From NCBI RefSeq assembly GCF_019222765.1, contig NZ_CP078145.1, positions 7,006,001 to 7,070,000 on the forward strand: a stretch of DNA of 64,000 bases. The letters are read 5' to 3'. Under the pieces are notes generated by a model. The model had not been told where the DNA came from. It saw only the letters and a list, made by a program, of their open reading frames with translations, and did not search any database. Source of the DNA: Nocardia iowensis (GTDB lineage Bacteria; Actinomycetota; Actinomycetes; Mycobacteriales; Mycobacteriaceae). Within the stretch, counting starts at the first letter, position 1; every line of letters starts with the position of its first letter. A program made the position numbers and the translations under genes. Shown here in pieces: positions 37,798 to 46,448 of this stretch.

Positions 37798-38961
37798 CTA
37801 CTTGACGTCGGTGGGCACCGGGACCGCGGGGCGGATGATGCGGGCCCGGCTCCACTTGCGCATCACCGGGAGTTCGACGAAGCGGTACAGCAGCCAGGCG
37901 GTCCCGACACTCAGGACCATGAACGGCACGACCATCAGCAGCGCGACATACAGCGGCGCGTCCTCGGTTTGGCTGAACCGGAACAACTCCGCACCCGCCA
38001 TGATCACCAAGAGGTGCACCATGTACAGCGCGAACGAAACCTCGCCGAGCCACACCATCACCCGGCCGTTCAGGAAGGTGCTCGTTTGCCGCAAATCGGC
38101 GACCGCGCCCATGGGGATCACCAGCGCCAGCGGGATCACCATCGTCGCCGGAGCGGCGACGTAAATGCCGGGGGCGTACAGCGCACCGGCACCGAAGACC
38201 AGGAACACCGCCAGGGTGGGCAGGAAGCCGATTTTGACCCATCGGCCGGAAATCACGATGCGCGCCACCATGATTCCGAGCACGAACTCCAGGCAGCGGG
38301 TCGGCGGGAAAGCGAAGGTGAACCAATACTGGAGCGCCGAATAACCCATACCCGGCGCCGGGGGCGGTGTGTCCGACATCAGGAGATCGGCGATGACCGG
38401 AATCGACCAGATGGCGGCGGTCACCGCGATCGCCGACACCCACAGCCGCTCCACCGGAATGCGCGAGATCCAGAAGTACAACAGCGGGAAAGCCAGGTAG
38501 AACAACACCTCACACGCCAGCGACCAGCTCACCGCATTGATGCCGAAGGTGATGTGCAGGTCGGGGAACCACGATTGGATCAGCAGGAGGTTCGGGATCA
38601 GCGTTTTGAGCTCGACCGCCTGTCCGCTGCCCAACATCAGCACGACCACCAAGAGTGCCGTCACCAGGTGGTTGGGATAGATTTTGCAGATTCGCTTGCG
38701 CCAGAACGCCGATCTGGCCAGACCCGGCCGCACCGCCCAGGTCAGCACGAACCCGCTGAGAATGAAGAAGAACGAAACCCCCACATTCCCGGTCATCTGC
38801 CAGAACATCCCCAGCCCCTTGCCCTCCACATAGCGGTCCGGGGTCAATCGCAACATCACGTGCGTGAAGACGACCATCGAGGCCGCGATGAACCGCATCC
38901 CGGTCAGCGACGGAAGCGGCGGCCGCACCGTGGTAACGGCGGGATAGTACGGGGAGATCAT
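37798..38961 (-). CDS. acyltransferase 3 family membrane protein (OafA/YrhL type)
   Basis: 387 residues from an ATG with AAGGA seven bases upstream; the longer upstream frame is unlikely. About ten membrane segments. The opening LPSLTGMRFIAASMVVFTHV carries the family's conserved R and H near the end of segment 1. These proteins transfer acetyl or other acyl groups to sugars, peptidoglycan, lipids or macrolides at the membrane. It converges on the thiolase with only 9 bases between stops. The target is unknown. Confidence 0.85.
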   Translation of the reverse strand: MISPYYPAVTTVRPPLPSLTGMRFIAASMVVFTHVMLRLTPDRYVEGKGLGMFWQMTGNVGVSFFFILSGFVLTWAVRPGLARSAFWRKRICKIYPNHLVTALLVVVLMLGSGQAVELKTLIPNLLLIQSWFPDLHITFGINAVSWSLACEVLFYLAFPLLYFWISRIPVERLWVSAIAVTAAIWSIPVIADLLMSDTPPPAPGMGYSALQYWFTFAFPPTRCLEFVLGIMVARIVISGRWVKIGFLPTLAVFLVFGAGALYAPGIYVAAPATMVIPLALVIPMGAVADLRQTSTFLNGRVMVWLGEVSFALYMVHLLVIMAGAELFRFSQTEDAPLYVALLMVVPFMVLSVGTAWLLYRFVELPVMRKWSRARIIRPAVPVPTDVK

Positions 38962-39424
38962 GGTGGAATCCTTGGGAGTTCGAAGAGCAAGAGCCGTGCC
39001 CGCGATCAGATCGCCGGACGGCAACCGGCGCACGGTATCGCCGGTGCGTAGCCGAAAACGATTATCGAAATTACTTGAAATCTCCGAACCGGTAACCGAA
39101 AATAGATACGATCACGCGTCTCGAATCATCCCGTGCGACAGGCGAATTGCCCATTGAATCCCCTCCTCGAATCGAACGCTAACACGGGTTTACAACCTGA
39201 GCCAGGGCCGTGCCGGGCGAAGTGACCTGGCAAATGGGTCGTGTAATGCATTCGAGCGCGAAAAGCCCTGGACGCCTGCGGACCTCCGCACGTGACCGGG
39301 CACACGAGCACCGTATGCGTCGAGAGGCAAGCAAAAATACTTGTCGTTTTTGCCCACGACGAAAAGGGCGGTGTAGGTCGAGCCACGAAATATTTCCCGA
39401 CCTCGACCTACACCGCCACTGCTC
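38962..39424. other. 463-base gap with hairpins, no supportable gene
   Basis: Between the acyltransferase start and the SnoaL-like stop. It contains an AT-rich hairpin at 39331-39353 (GCAAAAA paired with TTTTTGC) and the strong terminator at 39367-39417. Short reading frames on the minus strand do not resemble any protein I know. Confidence 0.5.
39367..39417 (-). terminator. 16-bp perfect inverted repeat terminator of the SnoaL-like gene
   Basis: GGCGGTGTAGGTCGAG and its exact reverse complement enclose a 19-base loop, 7 bases past the SnoaL-like stop on the minus strand. Read on that strand the stem is followed by CTTTTCG, a short T-run. Confidence 0.75.
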
Positions 39425-39805
39425 CTAGGTTGTCCTGTTCCCTGCCTGTTCGGCCGCGAGGAACGGCGCACGGTCGAACAGGAATCGGCTCTGGGTGATC
39501 TTGCCGTCGATCACGGTGACGCATTCAGCACCAGGCGCGTTCGGCACCGGGATCGTCTCCGTGTCATACATGACCATGGCGGTCTCCGCATCGCCGAAGG
39601 CCGCGATCATGGTGGCGCCGGTCAGGATCTGCAGGAACGGTCCGAGGAACGCGCGGTACGCCGCGGCCCCCTCGATGCGTCCGGCCGGTGCGTGGCAGAC
39701 GATGTCATCAGCGATATAGGTCATGGCCAGGTCGAGGTCCTTGCCGGTCCACGCCTGGTGGTAGGCCAGCGCGATCTGCAGCGCCGGGCTGGTGTTGTCG
39801 GTCAT
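39425..39805 (-). CDS. SnoaL-like (NTF2-fold) protein
   Basis: 126 residues; GAGAGG precedes the ATG. The pattern LALAYHQAW... AMTYIADDIVCHAPAGRIEG... in pieces, with a GKITQSRFLFDRAPF end, is that of small SnoaL/ketosteroid-isomerase-like proteins. Members are isomerases, cyclases or binding proteins. It is divergent from an ECF sigma factor that itself carries a SnoaL-like C-terminal domain, which hints at a functional link. Confidence 0.7.
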   Translation of the reverse strand: MTDNTSPALQIALAYHQAWTGKDLDLAMTYIADDIVCHAPAGRIEGAAAYRAFLGPFLQILTGATMIAAFGDAETAMVMYDTETIPVPNAPGAECVTVIDGKITQSRFLFDRAPFLAAEQAGNRTT

Positions 39806-39917
39806 CTCATGCCTCTCGGGTTCGAATGATCACGTGCAAGGCCGTCCCGTCGGTACGTCCTCGCTAAGTTCAGACAACGACGCGGCCCGAAACGGAACGG
39901 TGCGAGGAATGACCGAC

Positions 39918-40949
39918 ATGAATACGACGCTCGCCAGAGCGCGCGACGGCGACGCGGCGGCGTTCCGCGCGCTCACCGATCCGTACCGCCGCGAACTGCA
40001 CGTGCACTGCTACCGGATGCTCGGCTCGGTCACCGATGCCGACGACATGCTTCAGGAAACATTGCTCGCCGCATGGCGTGGGTTGCCGGGCTTCCAGGAG
40101 CGAGCCGCCTTGCGCACCTGGCTGTATCGCATAGCCACCAACCGCTGCCTCAACGCCCTCCGGGCCGCCCGGCGCACCCCCGTGGAACCGATCCCACCAT
40201 TCGTGCCGCCCGAGCCCACCCGGCGCGGCGCGGCAACCTGGCTCCAGCCCTACCCCGATGCCCTGCTGGACGAGCTGCCCGATCACCAGCCTGGTCCGGC
40301 GGCTCGCTACCAGGCGCGGGAGGCGGTGGAACTAGCGTTTGTCGCGGCACTGCAACAACTTCCGCCGCGCCAGGCAGCCGCCCTGCTCCTGCGCGATGTG
40401 CTCGGCTACGCCACAGCCGAGGCCGCGGAGTTGCTCGGCACCAGCGCGCTCGCCGTGAAAGGAGCACTCCAGCGGGCGCGCGCCGCCCTCGGCGAAAACC
40501 GCGGGCGGGCAACCGCATTCGAACCCGGCTCGGCCGCCGAGCGCGAGCTGGCCCGGCGCTTCGCCGAAGCGTTCAGCGCCGACGACATCGACGGCGTGCT
40601 CGCCCTGCTCACCGACGACGCCTGGCTCCGCATGCCCCCCGCCCCACACGAATACCAGGGCGCCGCCATCGGGACCTTCCTGCGAACCGTCGCCACTTGG
40701 CGAAACGACCGTCGCTTCCAGCTACTGCCCACCCGCGCGAACAACCACCCCGCCTTCGGTTGCTACCTCGCCGATTCCGGTGCGCCGCTGGCGCATTCGG
40801 CCGGGTTGATCGTGCTCGGCTTCGACCACGACCGTATCGCCGTCATTACTCACTTCCTGGACACCGACCTAGCCCCTCGGTTCGGTCTGCCCGACACCAT
40901 TCCGGCCGGACAGGGCCCCACCGCTGAAACCTCCCCGGCGTGGCGATGA
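39918..40949 (+). CDS. ECF sigma factor with C-terminal SnoaL-like domain
   Basis: 343 residues from the ATG at 39918, which has GAGGA at better spacing than the ATG at 39909. Sigma region 2 spans about residues 10-80 (HCYRMLGSVTDADDMLQET), region 4 about 125-185 (LPPRQAAALLLRDVLGYATAEAA), and the rest is an NTF2-like domain (FAEAFSADDIDGVLALLTDDA). This fits the group of ECF sigma factors that use a fused SnoaL-like domain for control instead of an anti-sigma factor. No anti-sigma gene is adjacent. Confidence 0.85.
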   Translation: MNTTLARARDGDAAAFRALTDPYRRELHVHCYRMLGSVTDADDMLQETLLAAWRGLPGFQERAALRTWLYRIATNRCLNALRAARRTPVEPIPPFVPPEPTRRGAATWLQPYPDALLDELPDHQPGPAARYQAREAVELAFVAALQQLPPRQAAALLLRDVLGYATAEAAELLGTSALAVKGALQRARAALGENRGRATAFEPGSAAERELARRFAEAFSADDIDGVLALLTDDAWLRMPPAPHEYQGAAIGTFLRTVATWRNDRRFQLLPTRANNHPAFGCYLADSGAPLAHSAGLIVLGFDHDRIAVITHFLDTDLAPRFGLPDTIPAGQGPTAETSPAWR

Positions 40950-41250
40950 CCTTCACTACTCCGGTCCGGCCAGAGGCTTGCGCATTCCTGCTCGGAGAGA
41001 AGAATTTCCGGACTGCCACCGACCGGCCGGACGCATTCGGCGCGACCCGTCTCCGTCTCACCTCACGAAGTCGGCGGCGAAACTTTCGAGCATCGGGAAT
41101 TGCCTGGGCTGTCACCGCCGTCGTGGGTTCGGTCGCGCGCTCCGACGCGACTGCCGGTACCGGCGCGGGGGTTCGGGGCTTGGTCGGCCACGGCTGGCCG
41201 GGCGCGCCCTTGACGTCGCGCTCGTATTTCGTGAACCAGGGTTCCGCCAT
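40846..41250 (-). CDS. small basic hypothetical protein
   Basis: 134 residues from an ATG with a strong GAGGAGGAG just upstream. The N-terminus MAEPWFTKYERDVKGAPGQP looks like a real protein start; the rest is rich in Arg and Pro and low in complexity. It overlaps the 3' end of the sigma-factor gene by 104 bases on the opposite strand, which argues against the full length. Possibly a shorter or decayed gene. No function can be given. The flanking stretch 41251-41453 shows nothing else. Confidence 0.35.
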   Translation of the reverse strand: MAEPWFTKYERDVKGAPGQPWPTKPRTPAPVPAVASERATEPTTAVTAQAIPDARKFRRRLREVRRRRVAPNASGRSVAVRKFFSPSRNAQASGRTGVVKVIATPGRFQRWGPVRPEWCRADRTEGLGRCPGSE

Positions 41251-41453
41251 CACTCCTCCTCAACTCGGAATCGCGACGAGATTCGGCCGCACTCAGCCAT
41301 CCCCCACTGTGCTCCGACCGCCAGGTCCTCGCACCCGACGACGAGTTTTTGCCCCCAGAGCGTGCAAACTGCTGGCCTCCTTCGCACCGGCACCTGTCAC
41401 TCGGCCGCCGTGCGGCGCGGGCAGCACACCCGGCGGCTCGAGTCGGTCGGCCG

Positions 41454-41654
41454 CTAATCCCGGGACTCGTCGATTTCGAGTGCCATGGCGGGGCAAGCGT
41501 CCACGGCCTCCCGCGCTGCCGAGAGACCGCTGTGCAATTTCGGGGCGAGCAACCGCACCCTGCCGTCGTTCTCGTCTTGATCGAAGAGGTCCGGCGCGAC
41601 CAGGGCGCACATGCCCGAGCCGATACAGCGCTCCCGATCCGCAGAGATTCGCAT
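41454..41654 (-). CDS. [3Fe-4S] ferredoxin, P450 partner
   Basis: 66 residues from the ATG at 41654, with AAAGGAG upstream. Three cluster cysteines are seen: C10 and C16 in CIGSGMC and C54 in DACP; the missing central cysteine marks the 3Fe-4S form used with actinomycete P450s. It follows the P450 gene by 24 bases on the same strand and almost certainly delivers electrons to it. Confidence 0.88.
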   Translation of the reverse strand: MRISADRERCIGSGMCALVAPDLFDQDENDGRVRLLAPKLHSGLSAAREAVDACPAMALEIDESRD

Positions 41655-41678
41655 CCTCGTATCTCCTTTCGTCACGGT

Positions 41679-42905
41679 TTATCGGGCCGCTTCCGTCCAG
41701 CTGACCGGCAATTCGTGGACGCCGTAGATATTCATGTCGGTCTTGAGCTTCACCTCGTCGGCGGGGATGGCGAGCTGGAGGGTCGGGAAGCGACGCAGCA
41801 GTCCCTCGAAACCGGCGCGCATTTCGATGCGGGCCAGTTGCTGGCCGAGGCAGGTGTGGATGCCGTGGCCGAAGGACAGGTGACCGCGGGCCTTGCGGTG
41901 CAGGTCCAGGGTGTCGGGATGGTCGAAGCGCTTGGGGTCGTGGTTGGCGGCCAGCAGTGAGACGACGACGGTCGACCCCTTGCCGATTGTTTCGCCGCCG
42001 AGTTCGATGTCCTCGGTGGCGTAGCGGTAGAAGATGTCGGCAATGGACAGGTAGCGCAGAAGTTCCTCGACGGCATCGGGCAGCAGATCCGGGTCGGCGC
42101 GCAGTTCGGCCAGCTGCTCCGGGTGCTCCAGGAGCGCGAAAGTGCCAAGTGCCAGCATGTTCGCGGTGGTCTCGTGGCCGGCGAGCAGCAACAGGAAGGC
42201 GACGCCGGTCAGTTCCTCGATGCTGAGGTCATCGTCGCGGGCCAGGTCGGACAGGATGTCTTCGCCAGGGGCGGCGTGCTTGCTCATGACCAATTCGGCC
42301 AGGTACGTGGTCATCGCGCCGTACGCGGCCATCTTCTCGTCGAGGTCCGGGTTCTTGACCAAGAACTTGGCGGAATTGTCCTGGAAGGTCGCCCGATCCG
42401 CGTAGGGGACGCCGAGCAGTTCGCAGATCACCAGCGAGGGCACCGGCAGCGCGAACTCCTTGACCAGGTCGACCGGCGGGGTCAGCCGCGCCATCTCGTC
42501 CAGTTGCCGCTCGACGATGTCGATGATGTGCTCTTCGAGCTGTCTCATCCGTCGGACGGTGAAAGCGCCGGTGAGCTTGCGCCGCAGCCGGGTATGGTCC
42601 GGCGGGTCCATGGCGATGAACAAGCCCGGAATCTGCGGGGACGGCTCGGTGGCGGCCGGCATGCCGGGGATGTTGTCCAGCGCGTGGACGATGCCGATGT
42701 CCTGGCGGGAGCTGAACCGGGTGTCGGCCATCAGCTGGCGAACCGCGTCGTAGCCGGTGACCAGCCAGCCCTCGTGGCCGTCGGGGAAGACCAGGGGGCT
42801 GACCGGGCGTGCCTCGCGGAGCCGGGTGATCTCGCGGGGCGGGTCGAAGGGACTCGCGTCGCGCTCGGTGGGCAGGCCGTGCGGGATGGGAACCGTTTGA
42901 CTCAT
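41679..42905 (-). CDS. cytochrome P450
   Basis: 408 residues from an ATG with AAAGG upstream. Soluble bacterial class I P450: I-helix LLLLAGHETTANML, K-helix ELLR, heme loop FGHGIHTCLG with C352. DPPDHTRLRR is typical of the CYP105/107-like group. The substrate is unknown; no polyketide or terpene gene is directly adjacent. The 162 bases to the divergent AfsR-like gene form the shared promoter region. Confidence 0.92.
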   Translation of the reverse strand: MSQTVPIPHGLPTERDASPFDPPREITRLREARPVSPLVFPDGHEGWLVTGYDAVRQLMADTRFSSRQDIGIVHALDNIPGMPAATEPSPQIPGLFIAMDPPDHTRLRRKLTGAFTVRRMRQLEEHIIDIVERQLDEMARLTPPVDLVKEFALPVPSLVICELLGVPYADRATFQDNSAKFLVKNPDLDEKMAAYGAMTTYLAELVMSKHAAPGEDILSDLARDDDLSIEELTGVAFLLLLAGHETTANMLALGTFALLEHPEQLAELRADPDLLPDAVEELLRYLSIADIFYRYATEDIELGGETIGKGSTVVVSLLAANHDPKRFDHPDTLDLHRKARGHLSFGHGIHTCLGQQLARIEMRAGFEGLLRRFPTLQLAIPADEVKLKTDMNIYGVHELPVSWTEAAR

Positions 42906-43067
42906 CGGGTTTACCTTTCGTGGCGGTTGTTGCGGCAACGTTCGCCGACCGACCTGACATAGGACTGTCACGCCGCTGACACCGACCGCCGCCGCCTGAA
43001 CCGTCCAGGGCAATGCACCGCGTCGGTGGTCGCCGGGCCTGCCATCGCCCATGGCAAACTCGGCCTG

Positions 43068-46000
43068 GTGCAGATCGGGATTCTTGGACCATTCGAAATT
43101 CGCACCGACGACGGCGTTTTCGCCGACGTGCCGGGCGCGCGGCTGCGCGGGCTGTTGGTCGCCCTCGCACTCGAATCAGGTCACCCGGTCCCGAAGGCGA
43201 CGCTCATCGACTGGATCTGGGGCGAGCAGCCGCCCGCCGACGCGGCGAATGCCTTGCACCGCTTGGTTTCCCGGTTGCGCAAGGCGCTGCCGGACGGGTT
43301 GGTCGAGGGGCAGACCGACGGCTACCGGTTGACCGTGGACCCCGACGCGGTCGACGCTGTGCGGTTCGAACGCCTCGTCACCCAAGCCCGTAATGACGAG
43401 GGCCAACGGCGGGTAGGGCGGCTGCGCGAAGCTCTCGGATTGTGGCGCGGCGCGGCATTGCAGGACGTCGGCCTGCAGGACAGCGGGGCGTTCGACGCGG
43501 TGGTCACCCGGCTCGAGGGGCTGCGCCTGACCGCCATGGAGGATCGGTTCGACGCGGAGATCAGCCTCGGCCACGGCGCGGAGCTGGTCACCGAACTGAC
43601 CGACTTGGTGGCCGCGCATCCGGTGCGTGAACGGCTTGTCGCCGCGTTGATGCGGGCCCTCGTCGCGACCGGTCGCGATACCGAGGCGCTGCGGGTGTAC
43701 GAGCGCACGAGAGAAGCCCTGGCCGACGAACTGGGCGTCGACCCCTCTCCGGAGCTGTCGGATTTGCACGTCGCGCTGCTGCGGGGCGAGTTGGGACGGC
43801 GCGAGGAGAATCGTACGACCAACTTGCGCACCGAGCTCACCAGCTTTGTCGGCAAGGGCGGTGATGTCGCCGCGGTCCGTGAACTCATTGCCGAACATCG
43901 GCTCACCACCCTGATCGGGCCGGGCGGTTCGGGAAAGACCAGGCTGGCCACGGAAACCGCGCGCACGCTGCTCGGCGACCTGCCGGAGGGCGCGTGGCTG
44001 GTCGAACTCGCGCCCCTCGGCGCCGACGGTGGCACGGGCGGCGGGAACAACATCGCGCAGGCGACGCTGGCCGCGCTCAGCTTGCGGGACGCGCTGCTCG
44101 GCGAGGCACCGGACGCGGAGCCGACGGAGCGGGTCATTGCCGCGGTCCGCGATCGGGCGGTGTTGCTGATCCTGGATAACTGCGAGCACGTGATCGAGTC
44201 CGCGGCGACATTCGCGCATCGAGTGCTCGGCGAGTGCAGGCAGCTGCGGATCCTCGCGACGAGCCGGGAGCCCCTCGGCATCACCGGCGAGGCGCTATGG
44301 CCGGTCGCGCCGCTGGCCTTGCCGAAGGAGGACGCCGACCCCGGCGAGATCGAATCCGCTCCGGCCATTCAGCTGCTGCGGGACCGAGCAGGCGCGGTGC
44401 GCAAGGATCTCGCGATCGACGCCGACACCTTGGCGACGATGGTGCGCGTCTGCCGGGCGCTGGACGGGATGCCGCTGGCCATCGAACTCGCCGCGGCCAG
44501 GCTGCGCACCATGTCCCTCGATCAGCTCGCCCACCGGCTCGATGATCGGTTCCGCCTGCTGACCGGCGGTAGCCGTACCGCGCTGCCGCGGCACAAGACG
44601 CTGCGGGCGCTGATCGACTGGAGCTGGGAGCTGCTCACCGATGCCGAACGAGTAGTCCTGCGCAGGCTTTCGGTGTTCTCCGGTGGCGCGAGCCTGGAAG
44701 CGGCCGAACGGGTCTGTGCCAGCGATACGGTCGAGACGGGTCAGGTCCTCGAGTTGCTGACCGCGCTGACCGAGAAATCACTGGTGGTCATCGCGGAGGA
44801 CCGGGCGCCGCGCTACCGGATGCTCGGCACGATCAAGGAGTACGCCGAGCACCGTCTCGCGGAGGCGGGAGAAGCGGATCTGGCGCGTCGTGCCCATCTC
44901 GGGTATTTCACCGAGTTCGCCGACGTCGCGGAGCCGCATCTTCGCCGCGCCGAGCAACTGGAATGGCTTGCCACCCTCGAGGTCGAGCACGACAACATCG
45001 CTGCCGCGATGCGCGGTGCGCTCGCAGCCGGTGAAGCAGACGGGGCGATGCGGCTCGCGGCAGCCGCCGGCTGGTACTGGTGGCTCGGTGGGCACAAGGC
45101 GGAGGGCAACGAGCTGCTCATGGCGGCAACTGCGCTGCCCGGCGAGGTGCCCGACGAGATCCGGGGCGTGGTGTACGCGTTCGTCGTACAGTTCGTGACC
45201 TCGGGGCAGCAGAATGACCAGTTCCAGGCGGAGGAGTGGATCCGCAAGACTTACGAAATCAGTCGGCGGGTGCAGAACCCGCACCCGGCGCTGAAGTTCG
45301 CCGCCCCGCTGGAACGCATGCTGCAAGGTCCGGATGAGTTCCTGCCCGCGTGGGAAGCACTGCTGGTCGACGAGGATCCCTGGGTCCGCGCACTGGCCCG
45401 GCTGCACCTCGGCAAGTTGCGAAGCCAGCTCGGCGAGGGCAGCCGGGATGCGGATGCATATCTCGAGCAGGCGCTCACGGAGTTTCGCGCGCTCGGCGAA
45501 CGGTGGGGAATTTCGTTCGCGCTGATCGAGTTGGCCAATCGGATCGCCATGCGCGGCGAGTTCGCCGGTGCGTGCGAGCACTTCGAACAGGCGATCGCGG
45601 TCGTCACCGAGGTCGGCGCCATCGAGGATGTCGCGCCGATGCGGTCGCGGCAGGCCCAGTTGTACTGGCTACTAGGCGATGCGGAGTCGAGCGCGGCCGC
45701 GATGGCCGAGGCGCAGCGGGCCGCGGAACGCGTCGCCTGGCCGAATGCGCTGGCCGAGCTGGCGCTGTCGAAGGCAGCGCTCGCGCGCTGGAGCGGCGAC
45801 GCCGAGCAGGCACATCGGCAACTCGACGTCGCGACAGCGATGCTGGGCGATGACGCCGAGCGGCCGAACGTCCGCGCGGTGATCGAAGACCTGCTCGGCT
45901 ACCTCGCCGAAAACCTCGACGAGGCAAGGAAACACCGCATCGCGGCCTTCCAGGCGGCGTTGGAGGCGGGGCATGCGCCCCTGATCGCACACGTGCTCGT

Positions 46001-46226
46001 GGGAATCGCGGACTTGGCGCTGCGTGACCACCAGTACGAGCAAGCCGCGCGGCTGGTCGCGGCGAGCGCCGGCGTGCGCGGTCTGACGGATCGTTCCCAA
46101 CCGGATGTGGCCCGGATCGAGCAGTCCACGCGGAACCGCCTCGGCGACACCGGGTTCGCCGAGGCGGCTCGGGAAGGGACGCAGGCCGACTGGAATCAGC
46201 TGGTCGCCGTCACGCTCGCTGCTTGA
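43068..46226 (+). CDS. AfsR-type SARP regulator (BTAD, NB-ARC, TPR)
   Basis: 1052 residues from GTG 43068; a GTG at 43026 is also in frame and neither has a good ribosome site. An OmpR-like DNA-binding domain covers about residues 1-90 (QIGILGPFEIRTDDG), the BTAD domain about 95-240, and an ATPase domain from 265 with Walker A GPGGSGKTRLA and Walker B VLLILDNCEHV. The C-terminal third is helical TPR-like. Such proteins activate nearby secondary-metabolite genes. The divergent P450 pair is a likely target. Confidence 0.88.
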   Translation: MQIGILGPFEIRTDDGVFADVPGARLRGLLVALALESGHPVPKATLIDWIWGEQPPADAANALHRLVSRLRKALPDGLVEGQTDGYRLTVDPDAVDAVRFERLVTQARNDEGQRRVGRLREALGLWRGAALQDVGLQDSGAFDAVVTRLEGLRLTAMEDRFDAEISLGHGAELVTELTDLVAAHPVRERLVAALMRALVATGRDTEALRVYERTREALADELGVDPSPELSDLHVALLRGELGRREENRTTNLRTELTSFVGKGGDVAAVRELIAEHRLTTLIGPGGSGKTRLATETARTLLGDLPEGAWLVELAPLGADGGTGGGNNIAQATLAALSLRDALLGEAPDAEPTERVIAAVRDRAVLLILDNCEHVIESAATFAHRVLGECRQLRILATSREPLGITGEALWPVAPLALPKEDADPGEIESAPAIQLLRDRAGAVRKDLAIDADTLATMVRVCRALDGMPLAIELAAARLRTMSLDQLAHRLDDRFRLLTGGSRTALPRHKTLRALIDWSWELLTDAERVVLRRLSVFSGGASLEAAERVCASDTVETGQVLELLTALTEKSLVVIAEDRAPRYRMLGTIKEYAEHRLAEAGEADLARRAHLGYFTEFADVAEPHLRRAEQLEWLATLEVEHDNIAAAMRGALAAGEADGAMRLAAAAGWYWWLGGHKAEGNELLMAATALPGEVPDEIRGVVYAFVVQFVTSGQQNDQFQAEEWIRKTYEISRRVQNPHPALKFAAPLERMLQGPDEFLPAWEALLVDEDPWVRALARLHLGKLRSQLGEGSRDADAYLEQALTEFRALGERWGISFALIELANRIAMRGEFAGACEHFEQAIAVVTEVGAIEDVAPMRSRQAQLYWLLGDAESSAAAMAEAQRAAERVAWPNALAELALSKAALARWSGDAEQAHRQLDVATAMLGDDAERPNVRAVIEDLLGYLAENLDEARKHRIAAFQAALEAGHAPLIAHVLVGIADLALRDHQYEQAARLVAASAGVRGLTDRSQPDVARIEQSTRNRLGDTGFAEAAREGTQADWNQLVAVTLAA

Positions 46227-46231
46227 ACGTG

Positions 46232-46330
46232 GGACGGACCGACACCCAGATCGATGCCGTCGAGCACGACCTTGTCTCCATAAGCCTTCCGCAGACCGGA
46301 AACCGCGACTTGGCCTCGAGCAGGCACAAC
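46232..46330 (-). pseudogene. N-terminal remnant of a DrrA-type ABC transporter ATPase
   Basis: On the minus strand 33 codons read VVPARGQVAVSGLRKAYGDK and then VVLDGIDLGVG, the usual N-terminus of daunorubicin-resistance-type ABC ATPases, and then diverge just before the Walker A motif should appear. No ATP-binding or membrane subunit follows. It looks like the stump left by a deletion. The rest of 46227-46448 holds nothing recognisable. Confidence 0.6.
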
Positions 46331-46448
46331 TGACCTTTCGGCACGCGGCGGCGCCGCGTCAGCGGCCGCGTCAGCGCGGTGACGGTCCGGTGTCAGGACA
46401 GCGGGCGATCGTAGTTCCCGTCGAACTCCACACCAGAGACGAGGAACC

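Noticed and set aside
46240..46340. Functional ABC transporter gene
   Set aside because: Only the first beta-strands are present; Walker A, signature and Walker B motifs are missing.
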